Source of the DNA: Beduinella massiliensis
GTDB taxonomy: Bacteria; Bacillota; Clostridia; Christensenellales; Aristaeellaceae
Direction: 5' to 3'
Assembly (NCBI RefSeq): GCF_900199405.1
Contig: NZ_LT963430.1
Span: forward strand, 1,953,605-2,017,604
DNA length: 64,000 bases
In this document: positions 44,421 to 53,216 of the stretch, in pieces
How the letters are laid out: each line of letters opens with the position of its first letter
How positions within the stretch are numbered: the stretch's first letter is position 1
Program-made: the position numbers and the translations under genes
Notes under the pieces: model-generated
What the model saw: only the letters and a program-made list of their open reading frames with translations
Databases searched by the model: none
What the model was told of the DNA's origin: nothing

Positions 44421-45074
44421 ATGAAAGATTTGGTCTTGGTTGGGGCAGGAAGGTTTGCTAGAGAAATAAAGGCGCTGATAGATATCATTAATGAGCAAAC
44501 GCCTACATGGAGGTTTTTGGGGTTTGTGGAGGAAGGCGCAAAGCCTGGACAAACCATTGAAGGAGACAAGATTCTTGGCGGTCTGGAATGCTTGATGGCT
44601 ATGGACCCCAAGCCCTATGTTACAGTGCCTATCGGCGATCCCAAAACCAGAAAGCGTTTGGCGCAGACCTGCATGGAAGCCGGGCTCCCCAGTGCGACGC
44701 TGATTCACCCCAATGTGGAGATTATTGGAGATCTTTGTACGATCGGTGAAGGCTCCATTCTCTGCAATGGCGTAAGTTTGGCGATCAATACACATGTTGG
44801 AAAGTTCTGTATTCTCAATATGCAATGCGGTTTGGGACACGATGTGGTATTGAACGACTATGTCAGCATGATGCCGCATTGCATTGTAGGAGGAGACACG
44901 ATCATCGGTGAGGGCTGTTACTTTGGCATGCGCTGCACACTTATCGATAAGATTAAAATAGCGGACGGATGTAAATTTGGAGCCGGATCTGTTGTAATCC
45001 GCAATACGCGTAAACAGGGAAGCTACTTTGGAGTTCCTGCAAAAATGATCGAGGCGTATGATGCTGAAGAGTGA
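44421..45074 (+). CDS. NeuD/PglD-like sugar acyltransferase
   Basis: 217 residues. An N-terminal Rossmann-like domain (LVLVGAGRFAREI) is followed by a left-handed beta-helix of hexapeptide repeats from about residue 95. The catalytic base is H140 in GLGHDV, as in PglD, NeuD and VioB. These N- or O-acylate amino sugars such as UDP- or dTDP-4-amino-6-deoxy sugars. In this operon an acyl donor other than acetyl-CoA is possible. Confidence 0.85.
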   Translation: MKDLVLVGAGRFAREIKALIDIINEQTPTWRFLGFVEEGAKPGQTIEGDKILGGLECLMAMDPKPYVTVPIGDPKTRKRLAQTCMEAGLPSATLIHPNVEIIGDLCTIGEGSILCNGVSLAINTHVGKFCILNMQCGLGHDVVLNDYVSMMPHCIVGGDTIIGEGCYFGMRCTLIDKIKIADGCKFGAGSVVIRNTRKQGSYFGVPAKMIEAYDAEE

Positions 45075-45098
45075 TGTTAAAAAAGGAGCCGGATAAGA

Positions 45099-45848
45099 AT
45101 GATAAACCCCATGACACTGAGCGATAAACATATACTGATCACAGGAGCATCCTCCGGCATTGGAAGGAGCACGTGTATATTGGCTTCGCAATTGGGTGCG
45201 CGCGTTACATTGATTGGACGCAATGAGGAAAGGCTTCGCGAGAGTTCGGAACAGATGCAGCCAGGTAATCACCGGTACTGGATTCAGGATCTCAGCAAGA
45301 TTGAGGAAATCCGGACATTGGTGAAAGCCATTGCCAAGGAACAGGGCGCTATTGACGGGTTGGTGCATTGTGCAGGGATTGGAAAGAACCGTCCAATCAA
45401 GATGACAAAGCCGGAATTTATAGAAGAGAATGCAAGGATTCACTATTTCGCCTTTGCAGAGCTGCTGCGATGTGTATCCGAACGCGGCTGCTACAATGAG
45501 GGAGCCAGCATGCTGGGGATTTCGTCGATTGCATCGATTCGTGGTGATAGGGCGCAGGGAGCTTATGCTGCGGCAAAAGGTGCGATGAATGCATTGATTC
45601 ATCCCTATGCAAAGGAACTGGCTGTTAAGCGCATTCGACTCAATACCATTGCATTTGGTATGGTGGAGACGGAGATGTATCAGGAGTTTAAACAATCGGG
45701 TGGAAATGATGAAGAATTGATGCGTAATCAATATCTTGGAGCGATTCCTGTGGAGAATGCTGCAGAGGTGATTTGCTTCATGCTGAGTGATGCATCCAGA
45801 TACATGACGGGTACAAATCTAATCTATGATGCGGGGGCACTGTCTTAA
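45099..45848 (+). CDS. FabG-like short-chain dehydrogenase (SDR 1)
   Basis: 249 residues. Cofactor motif TGASSGIG (15-22), the VHCAGIG segment, and catalytic S142-Y156-K160. It is likely a 3-oxoacyl-ACP reductase acting with the adjacent ketosynthase, as VioR does in viosamine islands. It overlaps the next gene by one base (TAATG). Other keto substrates cannot be ruled out. Confidence 0.85.
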   Translation: MINPMTLSDKHILITGASSGIGRSTCILASQLGARVTLIGRNEERLRESSEQMQPGNHRYWIQDLSKIEEIRTLVKAIAKEQGAIDGLVHCAGIGKNRPIKMTKPEFIEENARIHYFAFAELLRCVSERGCYNEGASMLGISSIASIRGDRAQGAYAAAKGAMNALIHPYAKELAVKRIRLNTIAFGMVETEMYQEFKQSGGNDEELMRNQYLGAIPVENAAEVICFMLSDASRYMTGTNLIYDAGALS

Positions 45849-46930
45849 TGATTACTTCTAAGTTTTCTAACATTAAAATCGCAGGCATAGCTGCAGAGCT
45901 TCCAAACAAATGTGTCAATGCACATGACTATGATGAACTATTTGGCGCTGAAACGGTATCCAAGAACATTGAAACAACGGGCGTACGGCAGTCTTATCAC
46001 GCGCTGCCCGAGCAGACTTCCTCCGATTTGGCTTTTGTTGCGGCGAAGCGGCTTATGGAAGAGATGGACATTGATCCGAGCACGATCGGCGTATTGATTT
46101 TTACGGCTGCTTATTTGGATTATCAGGTGCCGCCGACAGCCTGCGTTTTGCATAAGCGCCTGGGATTGTCCACGGACTGTATTGCGTTTGACACAAATCT
46201 GGCGTGTTCTGGATATGTCTATGGGATTCAGACGATGTGTTCTGTTTTGCAGTCCAGCGATGCAACACGCGGACTATTGCTGAACGGTGACATTACGAGT
46301 AAGGTGATTTCTCCGCTGGACAAGTCAAGAATGCTGTTTGGAGACGGTGGCACAGCGACGCTGTTTGAAAAATGTGAGGAGGCGCCGCAGATTACCGTGG
46401 GAATGAAGACCGATGGAAGCCGGTTTAAATCAATCATTGTGCCAGCTGGCGGTTATCGTAATCCGGAAGCTTCTCATGAACGTGTGGAGTGGGCGGATGG
46501 AAACGTGCGTTCGGACTACGATCTGTTTATGAACGGCATGGATGTCTTTGGATTTACCATGACAGATGTACCAAGGCTGGCGCTGGAATTTTTGCGCAAT
46601 CAGAAGCAGAGTGCTGAAACATACGATGCGTTTATATTCCATCAGCCGAATCTGTTTATTCTGAAGCATCTGCTGAAAAAATTGAAGGCTCCGGCAGAAA
46701 AAATGCCTATTTCGTTGGATCGCTACGGAAACACGAGCGTATGTGCTATACCTGTAACGCTGTGTGATCACTTTGGCGGCAAAGGCCAAGGGGAGAAGCG
46801 AGTGTTCCTCTATGGATTTGGCGTCGGACTTTCGTGGGCGTGTGCTGATGTGACGATTGATACGGATCATATCTATACGATAGAGCATACTGACGATTAT
46901 TTCACAGAAGGAACGGTGAGTCACGGTTGA
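45848..46930 (+). CDS. 3-oxoacyl-ACP synthase III-like ketosynthase
   Basis: 360 residues. The KAS III triad is C120 (NLACSGYVYG), H265 (FHQPN) and N295 (YGNTSVCAIP). It should condense an acyl-CoA or acyl-thioester starter with malonyl-ACP. FabH-like enzymes of this kind occur with ACPs and FabG-like reductases in sugar-acylation islands. Its stop overlaps the next TTG start. Confidence 0.9.
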   Translation: MITSKFSNIKIAGIAAELPNKCVNAHDYDELFGAETVSKNIETTGVRQSYHALPEQTSSDLAFVAAKRLMEEMDIDPSTIGVLIFTAAYLDYQVPPTACVLHKRLGLSTDCIAFDTNLACSGYVYGIQTMCSVLQSSDATRGLLLNGDITSKVISPLDKSRMLFGDGGTATLFEKCEEAPQITVGMKTDGSRFKSIIVPAGGYRNPEASHERVEWADGNVRSDYDLFMNGMDVFGFTMTDVPRLALEFLRNQKQSAETYDAFIFHQPNLFILKHLLKKLKAPAEKMPISLDRYGNTSVCAIPVTLCDHFGGKGQGEKRVFLYGFGVGLSWACADVTIDTDHIYTIEHTDDYFTEGTVSHG

Positions 46931-47844
46931 AAACAGCGTTTATATTTTCGGGACAGGGCGCACAGTATCCAGGCATGTTTAAAGACCTGTATGAACGTGA
47001 TGCCTGCGTTCGCGAAGTATTCCAATGTGCTGACGACGTGTTGGGAAGATCCATTACCCGGCTTTGCTTTGAAGGAAGCCAGGAAGAGCTTAATCTTACG
47101 CACAATACGCAACCGTGTGTGTTGGCGACAGATCTGGCAGCAGGGGCTATTTTAAAGAAACACGGAATTATGCCGGATTGTGTGGCAGGATTCTCCTTGG
47201 GTGAATATGCGGCACTTGTTTCTGCTGGGGTATTGAATATGTCTCAGGCGTTTGAGATTGTGCAACAGCGTGCCGATGCGATGCAGGCGGCGGTTCCGAT
47301 TGGAAAAGGCGCGATGGTAGCGGTAATCGGTACAGAGCCTGCAAACGTGGAAGCGCTCTGTGCATCAATCACAGAATACTATGTAGCTCCAGCAAACTAC
47401 AATTCGCCTCTGCAAACGGTTATCGCTGGCACGGCTGAAGGCATTGACGCTGCAATGCGTGCGGCTGAAGAGAAAGGGATGCGAGCGATGCGTTTGGCAG
47501 TTAGCGTTCCTTCGCATTGCAAGCTGATGGAATCGGTAGCAGAGATTCTGAAGAACGTGCTGAAGAATTATAAGCTGTCTGCTCCGGTGCTACCTATCTA
47601 TATGAATGCCATTGGCAGAGAAGTTTCGGAGGGAATTGCAGAGCTGCTGGTGGAACAGGTTGTACGCCCGGTTCGTTGGACGGATACAATTTGTGGAATG
47701 AGGACGGCAGGCGTGAATACACTGATTGAATGCGGCCCAGGCAGAACGCTGACAGGGCTTGCCAAAAAGACGGTCAGCGATGTTATGCTTTGCCGAGCAG
47801 AAAATGTGCAGACGCTCAATAAAACTTTGGAAATGCTTGTATGA
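46927..47844 (+). CDS. fabD: Malonyl-CoA:ACP transacylase
   Basis: 305 residues from a TTG overlapping the ketosynthase stop. Catalytic Ser S90 lies in GFSLGEYAAL, with R115 (QQRADAMQ) and H197 (PSHCKLM). The N-terminal FSGQGAQYPGM is typical. It loads malonyl, or possibly methylmalonyl, units onto the local ACPs. R115 is the residue that binds the extender carboxylate. A second, dedicated FabD in a glycan locus suggests independent chain building. Confidence 0.92.
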   Translation: MKTAFIFSGQGAQYPGMFKDLYERDACVREVFQCADDVLGRSITRLCFEGSQEELNLTHNTQPCVLATDLAAGAILKKHGIMPDCVAGFSLGEYAALVSAGVLNMSQAFEIVQQRADAMQAAVPIGKGAMVAVIGTEPANVEALCASITEYYVAPANYNSPLQTVIAGTAEGIDAAMRAAEEKGMRAMRLAVSVPSHCKLMESVAEILKNVLKNYKLSAPVLPIYMNAIGREVSEGIAELLVEQVVRPVRWTDTICGMRTAGVNTLIECGPGRTLTGLAKKTVSDVMLCRAENVQTLNKTLEMLV

Positions 47845-48518
47845 AGATTTCGCGAGTTGTATCCGATAAACTGCAATCTAACATGTATTTGATCAAAGAG
47901 AATGGTCATGCTGTGGTGATTGATCCTTGTTCGGATACAAGTGCCGGGGAAGGGCTGAAGATCGATCGGATTTTGATCACCCACGAACACTATGATCACA
48001 TCTCTGGTGTCAATGCGTGGAAAGAAGCGTATCATGCCCCGCTTCTGTGCAGTAGAACCTGTGCAGAAATCATTCGAGATTCCAGAAAAAACATGGCTCG
48101 ATATTTCGACGCGCTCTGCGAGATTCAAAGCTGGATAGCGCTGGATCACATTCCGCTTTCCGATCCTGCATACAAGGCAGAGGCAGATGAAATCTTTGAA
48201 CAATATTATAGCTTTGAATGGCAGGGTCACATATTTAAACTATATGAATTGCCGGGGCATTCAAAGGGCGGGATGGGTATTTTTCTGGACGATACAATTT
48301 ATTTTTCCGGGGACAACCTCATTCCCGGCATGGAGGTTGAGCTTAGATTCCCCGGGGGCAATAGGGCTGAGTGGGCGAGTATCACGAAACCTTTTTTAGA
48401 TGCTTTGCCTTCTAGTATAACGGTATATCCTGGACACCATCATCACTTTATTATGGAGGAAAAGAAAAATGACAGAACAAGAAAAACTGGCTCTTCTGGA
48501 AGAAACTCTGGAGGTTGA
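47841..48518 (+). CDS. Metallo-beta-lactamase-fold hydrolase
   Basis: 225 residues. Metal ligands H48, H50, D52 and H53 (HEHYDH), PGHSKGG, SGDN and a final PGHHHH are in place. Fold members hydrolyse thioesters among other bonds, so it may release acyl groups from ACP. That would match the thioesterase LuxD in canonical luxCDE. The last 17 codons overlap the first ACP gene by 50 bp. Other substrates remain possible. Confidence 0.82.
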   Translation: MKISRVVSDKLQSNMYLIKENGHAVVIDPCSDTSAGEGLKIDRILITHEHYDHISGVNAWKEAYHAPLLCSRTCAEIIRDSRKNMARYFDALCEIQSWIALDHIPLSDPAYKAEADEIFEQYYSFEWQGHIFKLYELPGHSKGGMGIFLDDTIYFSGDNLIPGMEVELRFPGGNRAEWASITKPFLDALPSSITVYPGHHHHFIMEEKKNDRTRKTGSSGRNSGG

Positions 48519-48690
48519 AGAAGGAACGCTGACGGCTGAAACCGTCCTTGCGGATGTGGAAGAGTATGATTCGCTGACAAAGCTGTCGTTGATTGTCATG
48601 ATGGACGACGAATTTGGTGTTGTACTCAACAGCGAAAAGATTAAGACGTTTGTAACTGTCGGCGATATTCTCGCCCTGATGAATGCGTAA
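48469..48690 (+). CDS. Acyl carrier protein 1
   Basis: 73 residues, GGAGGAAAAGAAAA upstream. Acidic, helical, with the phosphopantetheine attachment Ser S35 in YDSLTKLS. It starts within the end of the hydrolase gene. It differs strongly from housekeeping AcpP (D-S-L-D-x-V) and so probably serves a special pathway. Confidence 0.88.
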   Translation: MTEQEKLALLEETLEVEEGTLTAETVLADVEEYDSLTKLSLIVMMDDEFGVVLNSEKIKTFVTVGDILALMNA

Positions 48691-48702
48691 AGGAGAATAA
48701 AC

Positions 48703-48939
48703 ATGAATAACAAGCAGAAGTATGATCAGGTTTTCAAGACGGCGTTTAACGTAAGCGACGAGCAGCTTCCTGCTCTGGTTTATCAGGGTATTGAAGCGTG
48801 GGATTCCGTTGGGCATATGGGTTTGATCGCCGAACTGGAAGAAGCGTTTGATATGATGTTTGATACGGATGATATCATTGATTTTTCTTCCTATGAGAAA
48901 GGAAAAGAGCTTCTTAAAAAGTACAACGTAGAGACCTGA
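48703..48939 (+). CDS. Acyl carrier protein 2
   Basis: 78 residues, AAGGAGAATAAAC upstream. The attachment site is S35 in WDSVGHMGLIAELEEAF. It lies 12 bp after the first ACP but has a different sequence, so the two probably hold different intermediates or meet different partners. Two ACPs in one small operon suggest separate loading and extension carriers. Confidence 0.88.
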   Translation: MNNKQKYDQVFKTAFNVSDEQLPALVYQGIEAWDSVGHMGLIAELEEAFDMMFDTDDIIDFSSYEKGKELLKKYNVET

Positions 48940-48961
48940 TGTGTGAGGAGGCAAACACACA

Positions 48962-50341
48962 ATGTTTTTTTGGGATGAGCTGGCACAAAAGGGCGAAGCC
49001 GTTGCAGTGCATACGGAAAATAGTGTGCTGACCTACAATGCGTTAGATCAGATGGCTAATGAAATTGTGGAAGAAATTCCTGAACGTTCATTTGTATTCT
49101 TAGTTTGTAAGAATTGCGTTGCTTCTGTTGCTGGTTATATTGGTTTCCTAAAAAAGCGAGGCGTACCAGTGTTGCTGAATGCGGCGATTGATAACGGTCT
49201 ATTTAACGCCCTGAAGGAGCGTTATCAACCGCAGTATATTTGGTGCCCGGATGATTTTATGCAGGACGACGGGATTTTTGCGATAGAGGGTTACAAGCTT
49301 ATTGCCACGGGTGCTGAAGCGCCGAAGATGGACGATAATCTTGCTGTAATGCTGACGACTTCTGGAAGCACAGGCAGCCCGAAGTTTGTACGTCAAACCT
49401 ATCTGAATATTCAGTCCAATACTGAGTCGATTGTGGAGTATCTTGCGATTCGCAGCGATGATCGTGCGATTACTACGTTGCCCATGAGTTATACATATGG
49501 GCTTTCTATCGTGCAGTCTCATCTGATGGCAGGGGCCAGCCTGATTCTTACAGAAAAGTCATTCTTTGATCGTGGATTTTGGTCGTTCTTCCGGGAGAAG
49601 CAGGCAACAACATTTGGTGCCGTACCATATACTTATCAGATGCTGGACAGGCTTCGTTTTCTTCAAATGGACTTGCCATCCTTGCGGTATATTACGCAGG
49701 CGGGTGGCCGATTGGGTGCCCAACTACACGAGAAATATGCAGTTGGGATGAGGGCGAAGGGGAAAGCGCTGATCGTGATGTATGGCGCGACAGAAGCTAC
49801 TGCGCGCATGAGCTATGTGCCTGCGCAAAACTCGGTAGAGAAGGCAGGAAGCATTGGAATTGCCATTCCGGGGGGCCGATTCGAACTGATTGACGTTGAT
49901 GGAAGCGTAATTACTGAGAAGGAAAAAGTGGGCGAACTGGTATACTATGGCGATAACGTAACAATGGGTTATGCTGAATCACGAGAGGATTTGGCGAAGG
50001 GCGATGAGCGTCATGGCCGATTGGAAACCGGAGATATGGGAAAATGCGATAAAGATGGATATTACTATGTTGTTGGACGAAAAAAGAGGTTTTTGAAAAT
50101 ATTTGGCAATCGCGTGAATCTTACGGAGATCGAAGAGCTGCTAAGCAAGGTGGGATTTGAAACTGCATGTGTGGGCGAAGACGACAAGCTAAGAATCTAT
50201 ACGACCAGCGAACAGACTGAGGAAATCGTTGGATATATCAGTTCAAAAACCGGCCTGAATAAAGCGGCATTTACAGCAATCCATATTGAAGAGATTCCTC
50301 ATAATGATTCGGGAAAGGTTTTGTATTCGGAATTGAAATGA
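48962..50341 (+). CDS. AMP-forming acyl ligase (ANL superfamily)
   Basis: 459 residues, GTGAGGAGGC upstream. P-loop TTSGSTGSPK (132-141), YGATEA, LETGDMG and the C-terminal SGKVLY Lys mark an adenylating enzyme. It is a little shorter than typical acyl-CoA synthetases and sits right after the ACPs, so it may charge an ACP with a free carboxylic acid, as DltA-type ligases do. Its substrate cannot be read from sequence. Confidence 0.88.
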   Translation: MFFWDELAQKGEAVAVHTENSVLTYNALDQMANEIVEEIPERSFVFLVCKNCVASVAGYIGFLKKRGVPVLLNAAIDNGLFNALKERYQPQYIWCPDDFMQDDGIFAIEGYKLIATGAEAPKMDDNLAVMLTTSGSTGSPKFVRQTYLNIQSNTESIVEYLAIRSDDRAITTLPMSYTYGLSIVQSHLMAGASLILTEKSFFDRGFWSFFREKQATTFGAVPYTYQMLDRLRFLQMDLPSLRYITQAGGRLGAQLHEKYAVGMRAKGKALIVMYGATEATARMSYVPAQNSVEKAGSIGIAIPGGRFELIDVDGSVITEKEKVGELVYYGDNVTMGYAESREDLAKGDERHGRLETGDMGKCDKDGYYYVVGRKKRFLKIFGNRVNLTEIEELLSKVGFETACVGEDDKLRIYTTSEQTEEIVGYISSKTGLNKAAFTAIHIEEIPHNDSGKVLYSELK

Positions 50342-50976
50342 TGCGACTATTTGAATCTAAAACGGACAAGGTTTGTGACTGGGATTTGTCCGGCTATACA
50401 AATGCAAGGATCATTATGCCTGCCTCTGCAGATACTGAGGTGGAGATGTATCGACGCGGTTTTATGCTTGCAGATCGTACAATGGGTGTATCCATCAATC
50501 TGATGCGTTCAAAGATTGATTTTGATCAGCTCGTGCGTATGGAGATTTCTGAATTGACGGGTGAGTATGCGGATGTCTTGCGTATAGCGCAGGCAAGCTT
50601 TGTGGATGACAGACGATTTCATATTAAGCTGCGGCCAGATCTGCAGGAAGCTTCGGGTATTCTGGCTCAGTGGATCGATGAGAAGGACACAACGCTGATC
50701 TGCAAATACAAAGGAGCCGTTATAGGCTTTTTGACGCTCAGAAAGATTTCGGACAAAGCAGCGTTTGTTCATTTGGCAGCTGTTGAAGCACGCTATCGTA
50801 TTACAGGCGCGGCAGTGTCTCTGTATGCAAAAGCAGTCTCTATGTGTAAGGCGTCCGGTTATCAGCAGCTCAACGGCCGAATCAGCACCAAGAATACTGC
50901 GGTGATGAATTTGTATGCTTCGCTTGGTGCATCTTTTTCAGAGCCCGAGGATATTTTCCTGATAGAGGTAGAGTAA
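50338..50976 (+). CDS. GNAT-family N-acyltransferase (WecD-like)
   Basis: 212 residues. The C-terminal two thirds form a GNAT fold (VIGFLTLRKI, VHLAAVEARYRITGAAVSLY, then NTAVMNLYASLGASF). The N-terminal extension with DxxRF-like FVDDRRFHI resembles WecD, which acetylates dTDP-4-amino-4,6-dideoxygalactose. The acyl-donor loop is degenerate compared with the usual R/Q-x-x-G-x-G/A, so an acyl-ACP donor is conceivable. It is coupled to the ligase by a 4-bp overlap. Confidence 0.75.
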   Translation: MMRLFESKTDKVCDWDLSGYTNARIIMPASADTEVEMYRRGFMLADRTMGVSINLMRSKIDFDQLVRMEISELTGEYADVLRIAQASFVDDRRFHIKLRPDLQEASGILAQWIDEKDTTLICKYKGAVIGFLTLRKISDKAAFVHLAAVEARYRITGAAVSLYAKAVSMCKASGYQQLNGRISTKNTAVMNLYASLGASFSEPEDIFLIEVE

Positions 50977-50977
50977 T

Positions 50978-52057
50978 ATGGTATTGGATACATTATATGA
51001 ACTCCCCCCGTATAGTTTGAAATCGGACGAAAAGGAAAAGAGATTATTCGAGGGACTCATTGAACTGACGGAGTACCACCGGGAACATTGCCAATCCTAT
51101 GCGAGAATACTGGATACGATAGGCGTTGATTTGTCTAAATGCCATCATGTTGAGGATATTCCCTATATTCCTGTACGGTTGTTCAAGCTCTATGATATGC
51201 TGAGCGTAAACCGGGAGGATGTTGCGAAAACCCTGACTTCGTCTGGCACGTCGGGCCAACAGGTTTCCAGGATATTTCTTGACAAAGAGAACGTGCGCCG
51301 CCAGACGAAGGTCCTCGCGGAAATCATCACATCCTACATTGGCAAGCAAAGACTGCCCCTTCTTCTTCTGGATACGGAAATGGTGAAAAAGGATCGGAGC
51401 ATGTTTTCTGCGCGCGGCGCCGGAATCATCGGCTTTACGACTTTCGGCAGGAATGTGACATATGCGCTCAATGAGAACATGGAAATCGATATTGAAAAGA
51501 TTCGTGCGTATGTTGAGAAGCATAAGGGAGAAACCATTCTGATGTTTGGATACACATATATGATTTGGCAATATGTGGTCAGGGCGTTGGAGGAAGCAGG
51601 TGTTTCGCTGCCGATTGAAAAGGGTATCCTTTTCCATATTGGCGGCTGGAAGAAGCTGAAGGATCAGGCGGTAGATACCGAGACATTTAACAACCGGCTC
51701 CATGCTGTATTGGGGGGAAATGTGTCGATTTATAACTACTACGGCATGGCTGAGCAGCTTGGATCTGTGTTTGTTGAATGTGAGCATGGTCATATGCACT
51801 GTTCAAACTATTCAGATGTCGTGATCAGGCGTCCGGCGGATTTTTCTGTGGCAGGCATGAGAGAAAGAGGCTTGATGGAATTGGTTTCCCTGCTGCCGAT
51901 CAGTTATCCGGGACATGCCATTCTGACAGAGGATGAAGGAGAAATCTTGGGCGAAGACGATTGTCCATGCGGCAGAATGGGCAAGTATTTCAAAATACAT
52001 GGGCGTATCAAGGGTGCGGAATTGAGAGGATGCAGTGACACTTATGAAAAGCGTTGA
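50978..52057 (+). CDS. LuxE-like acyl-protein synthetase
   Basis: 359 residues. The LuxE family (PF04443-type) pattern is visible: SLKSDEKEKRLFEGLIELTEYH near the start, TLTSSGTSGQQVSRIF in the AMP-binding loop, and NYYGMAEQLGSVFVEC. LuxE activates a fatty acid as acyl-AMP, holds it as an acyl-enzyme and passes it to LuxC. No luxA or luxB is present, so bioluminescence is excluded. LuxE/LuxC pairs occur in some polysaccharide loci, with unclear purpose. Confidence 0.87.
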   Translation: MVLDTLYELPPYSLKSDEKEKRLFEGLIELTEYHREHCQSYARILDTIGVDLSKCHHVEDIPYIPVRLFKLYDMLSVNREDVAKTLTSSGTSGQQVSRIFLDKENVRRQTKVLAEIITSYIGKQRLPLLLLDTEMVKKDRSMFSARGAGIIGFTTFGRNVTYALNENMEIDIEKIRAYVEKHKGETILMFGYTYMIWQYVVRALEEAGVSLPIEKGILFHIGGWKKLKDQAVDTETFNNRLHAVLGGNVSIYNYYGMAEQLGSVFVECEHGHMHCSNYSDVVIRRPADFSVAGMRERGLMELVSLLPISYPGHAILTEDEGEILGEDDCPCGRMGKYFKIHGRIKGAELRGCSDTYEKR

Positions 52058-53216
52058 GTATATCGTGGGCACAGCACAGGTTGATCGAACCCCGCTCTCC
52101 CCTTACAGCAAAGAGGCGATTGAGTTCACTTCCGATTTGTCTCGTACATTGTTGGCGATACCGGAATGCAGGCAATATCCTGATATTATTGCATTGGCTT
52201 TTTGGTGTCGGCGAGCCAATATTCTAGGCTTAAAGGAGCGCTGCGTCGAGGCTGCTCAACGATTGGGGCGAGGACTGTGCTTTCACATTGCGCCCGGCAA
52301 TATCCCAATTAATTTTGCGTTCAGCTATTTGTTTGGCGTGTTGTCGGGCTGTGCAAATATTGTGCGTCTGCCCAGCCGGGTATTTCCCCAGACACAGGTG
52401 GTTTGCCAGGGTGTTTCTGATACGCTGAGCCGACATGATGGGATCGCCAAAAGGACGGCCTTTGTTCGCTATCCGGCAGACGATGAGATTTCCACAGCCT
52501 TTTGTGAGCAGGCTGACGTTCGTTTGATTTGGGGCGGAGATCGGACGATTGCTTCGGTAAAACACTATTCCAGCAAGCCGCGGTGTATTGATATCGCATT
52601 TGCAGACCGCTACTCCTTTGGCCTTTTTAATGGTGAAGCTGTACTGAAGGCGGATGACAAGACAGTACGCTCGCTGGCAGAGAATTTTTACAATGATACG
52701 TATTTGATGGATCAAAACGCCTGCTCCAGTCCGCAGATGATTTTCTGGATGAACGACAGCCAGCAGGCTCGTGAAAGATTCTGGAACGCTGTATATGAAA
52801 CCGCGCAGCGCAAATACGTGCTTCAGCCCGCTGTCAGCGTAGAAAAATATACAAAGATGTGTGAAGATGCAGTGCATTCCGAAAGTGTCATGAGATGCGA
52901 AAAGAAGGATAATCTCCTGTATCTAATGCAGGTAGAAACTCTGCCGCAGGACGTAACGTGTCTTCGCGGAAAAGGTGGATACTTCTATGAGCACGGTTTG
53001 GACGGATTGGAAGAACTGGTTCCGTATATCACTGAAAAGTATCAGACAATTACGTACTTTGGGTTTGATGGAGAAGCATTGCGCGATTTTGTAGTGACGA
53101 ATCATCTCCGCGGAATTGACCGAATTGTCCAGGTTGGAAAAGCGATGGATATTGGTATGTTCTGGGATGGATATGACCTTGCGCGGGTTTTGTCGCGCGT
53201 TGTGAGGTTGGAATGA
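52035..53216 (+). CDS. LuxC-like acyl reductase
   Basis: 393 residues from a GTG at 52035, or 390 from the ATG at 52044; both overlap the LuxE-like gene. It has aldehyde-dehydrogenase-type features of LuxC: FHIAPGNIPINFAFSYLFGVL and the acyl-accepting Cys C230 in DQNACSSPQ. It should reduce the activated acyl group to an aldehyde with NADPH. The overlap points to a LuxE-LuxC complex. The aldehyde would be a fitting acceptor for the transketolase downstream. Confidence 0.9.
   Translation: MTLMKSVEYIVGTAQVDRTPLSPYSKEAIEFTSDLSRTLLAIPECRQYPDIIALAFWCRRANILGLKERCVEAAQRLGRGLCFHIAPGNIPINFAFSYLFGVLSGCANIVRLPSRVFPQTQVVCQGVSDTLSRHDGIAKRTAFVRYPADDEISTAFCEQADVRLIWGGDRTIASVKHYSSKPRCIDIAFADRYSFGLFNGEAVLKADDKTVRSLAENFYNDTYLMDQNACSSPQMIFWMNDSQQARERFWNAVYETAQRKYVLQPAVSVEKYTKMCEDAVHSESVMRCEKKDNLLYLMQVETLPQDVTCLRGKGGYFYEHGLDGLEELVPYITEKYQTITYFGFDGEALRDFVVTNHLRGIDRIVQVGKAMDIGMFWDGYDLARVLSRVVRLE

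Noticed and set aside
50978-53216. Bioluminescence (lux) operon
   Set aside because: LuxE- and LuxC-like genes are present, but luxA and luxB are absent and the context is glycan biosynthesis.
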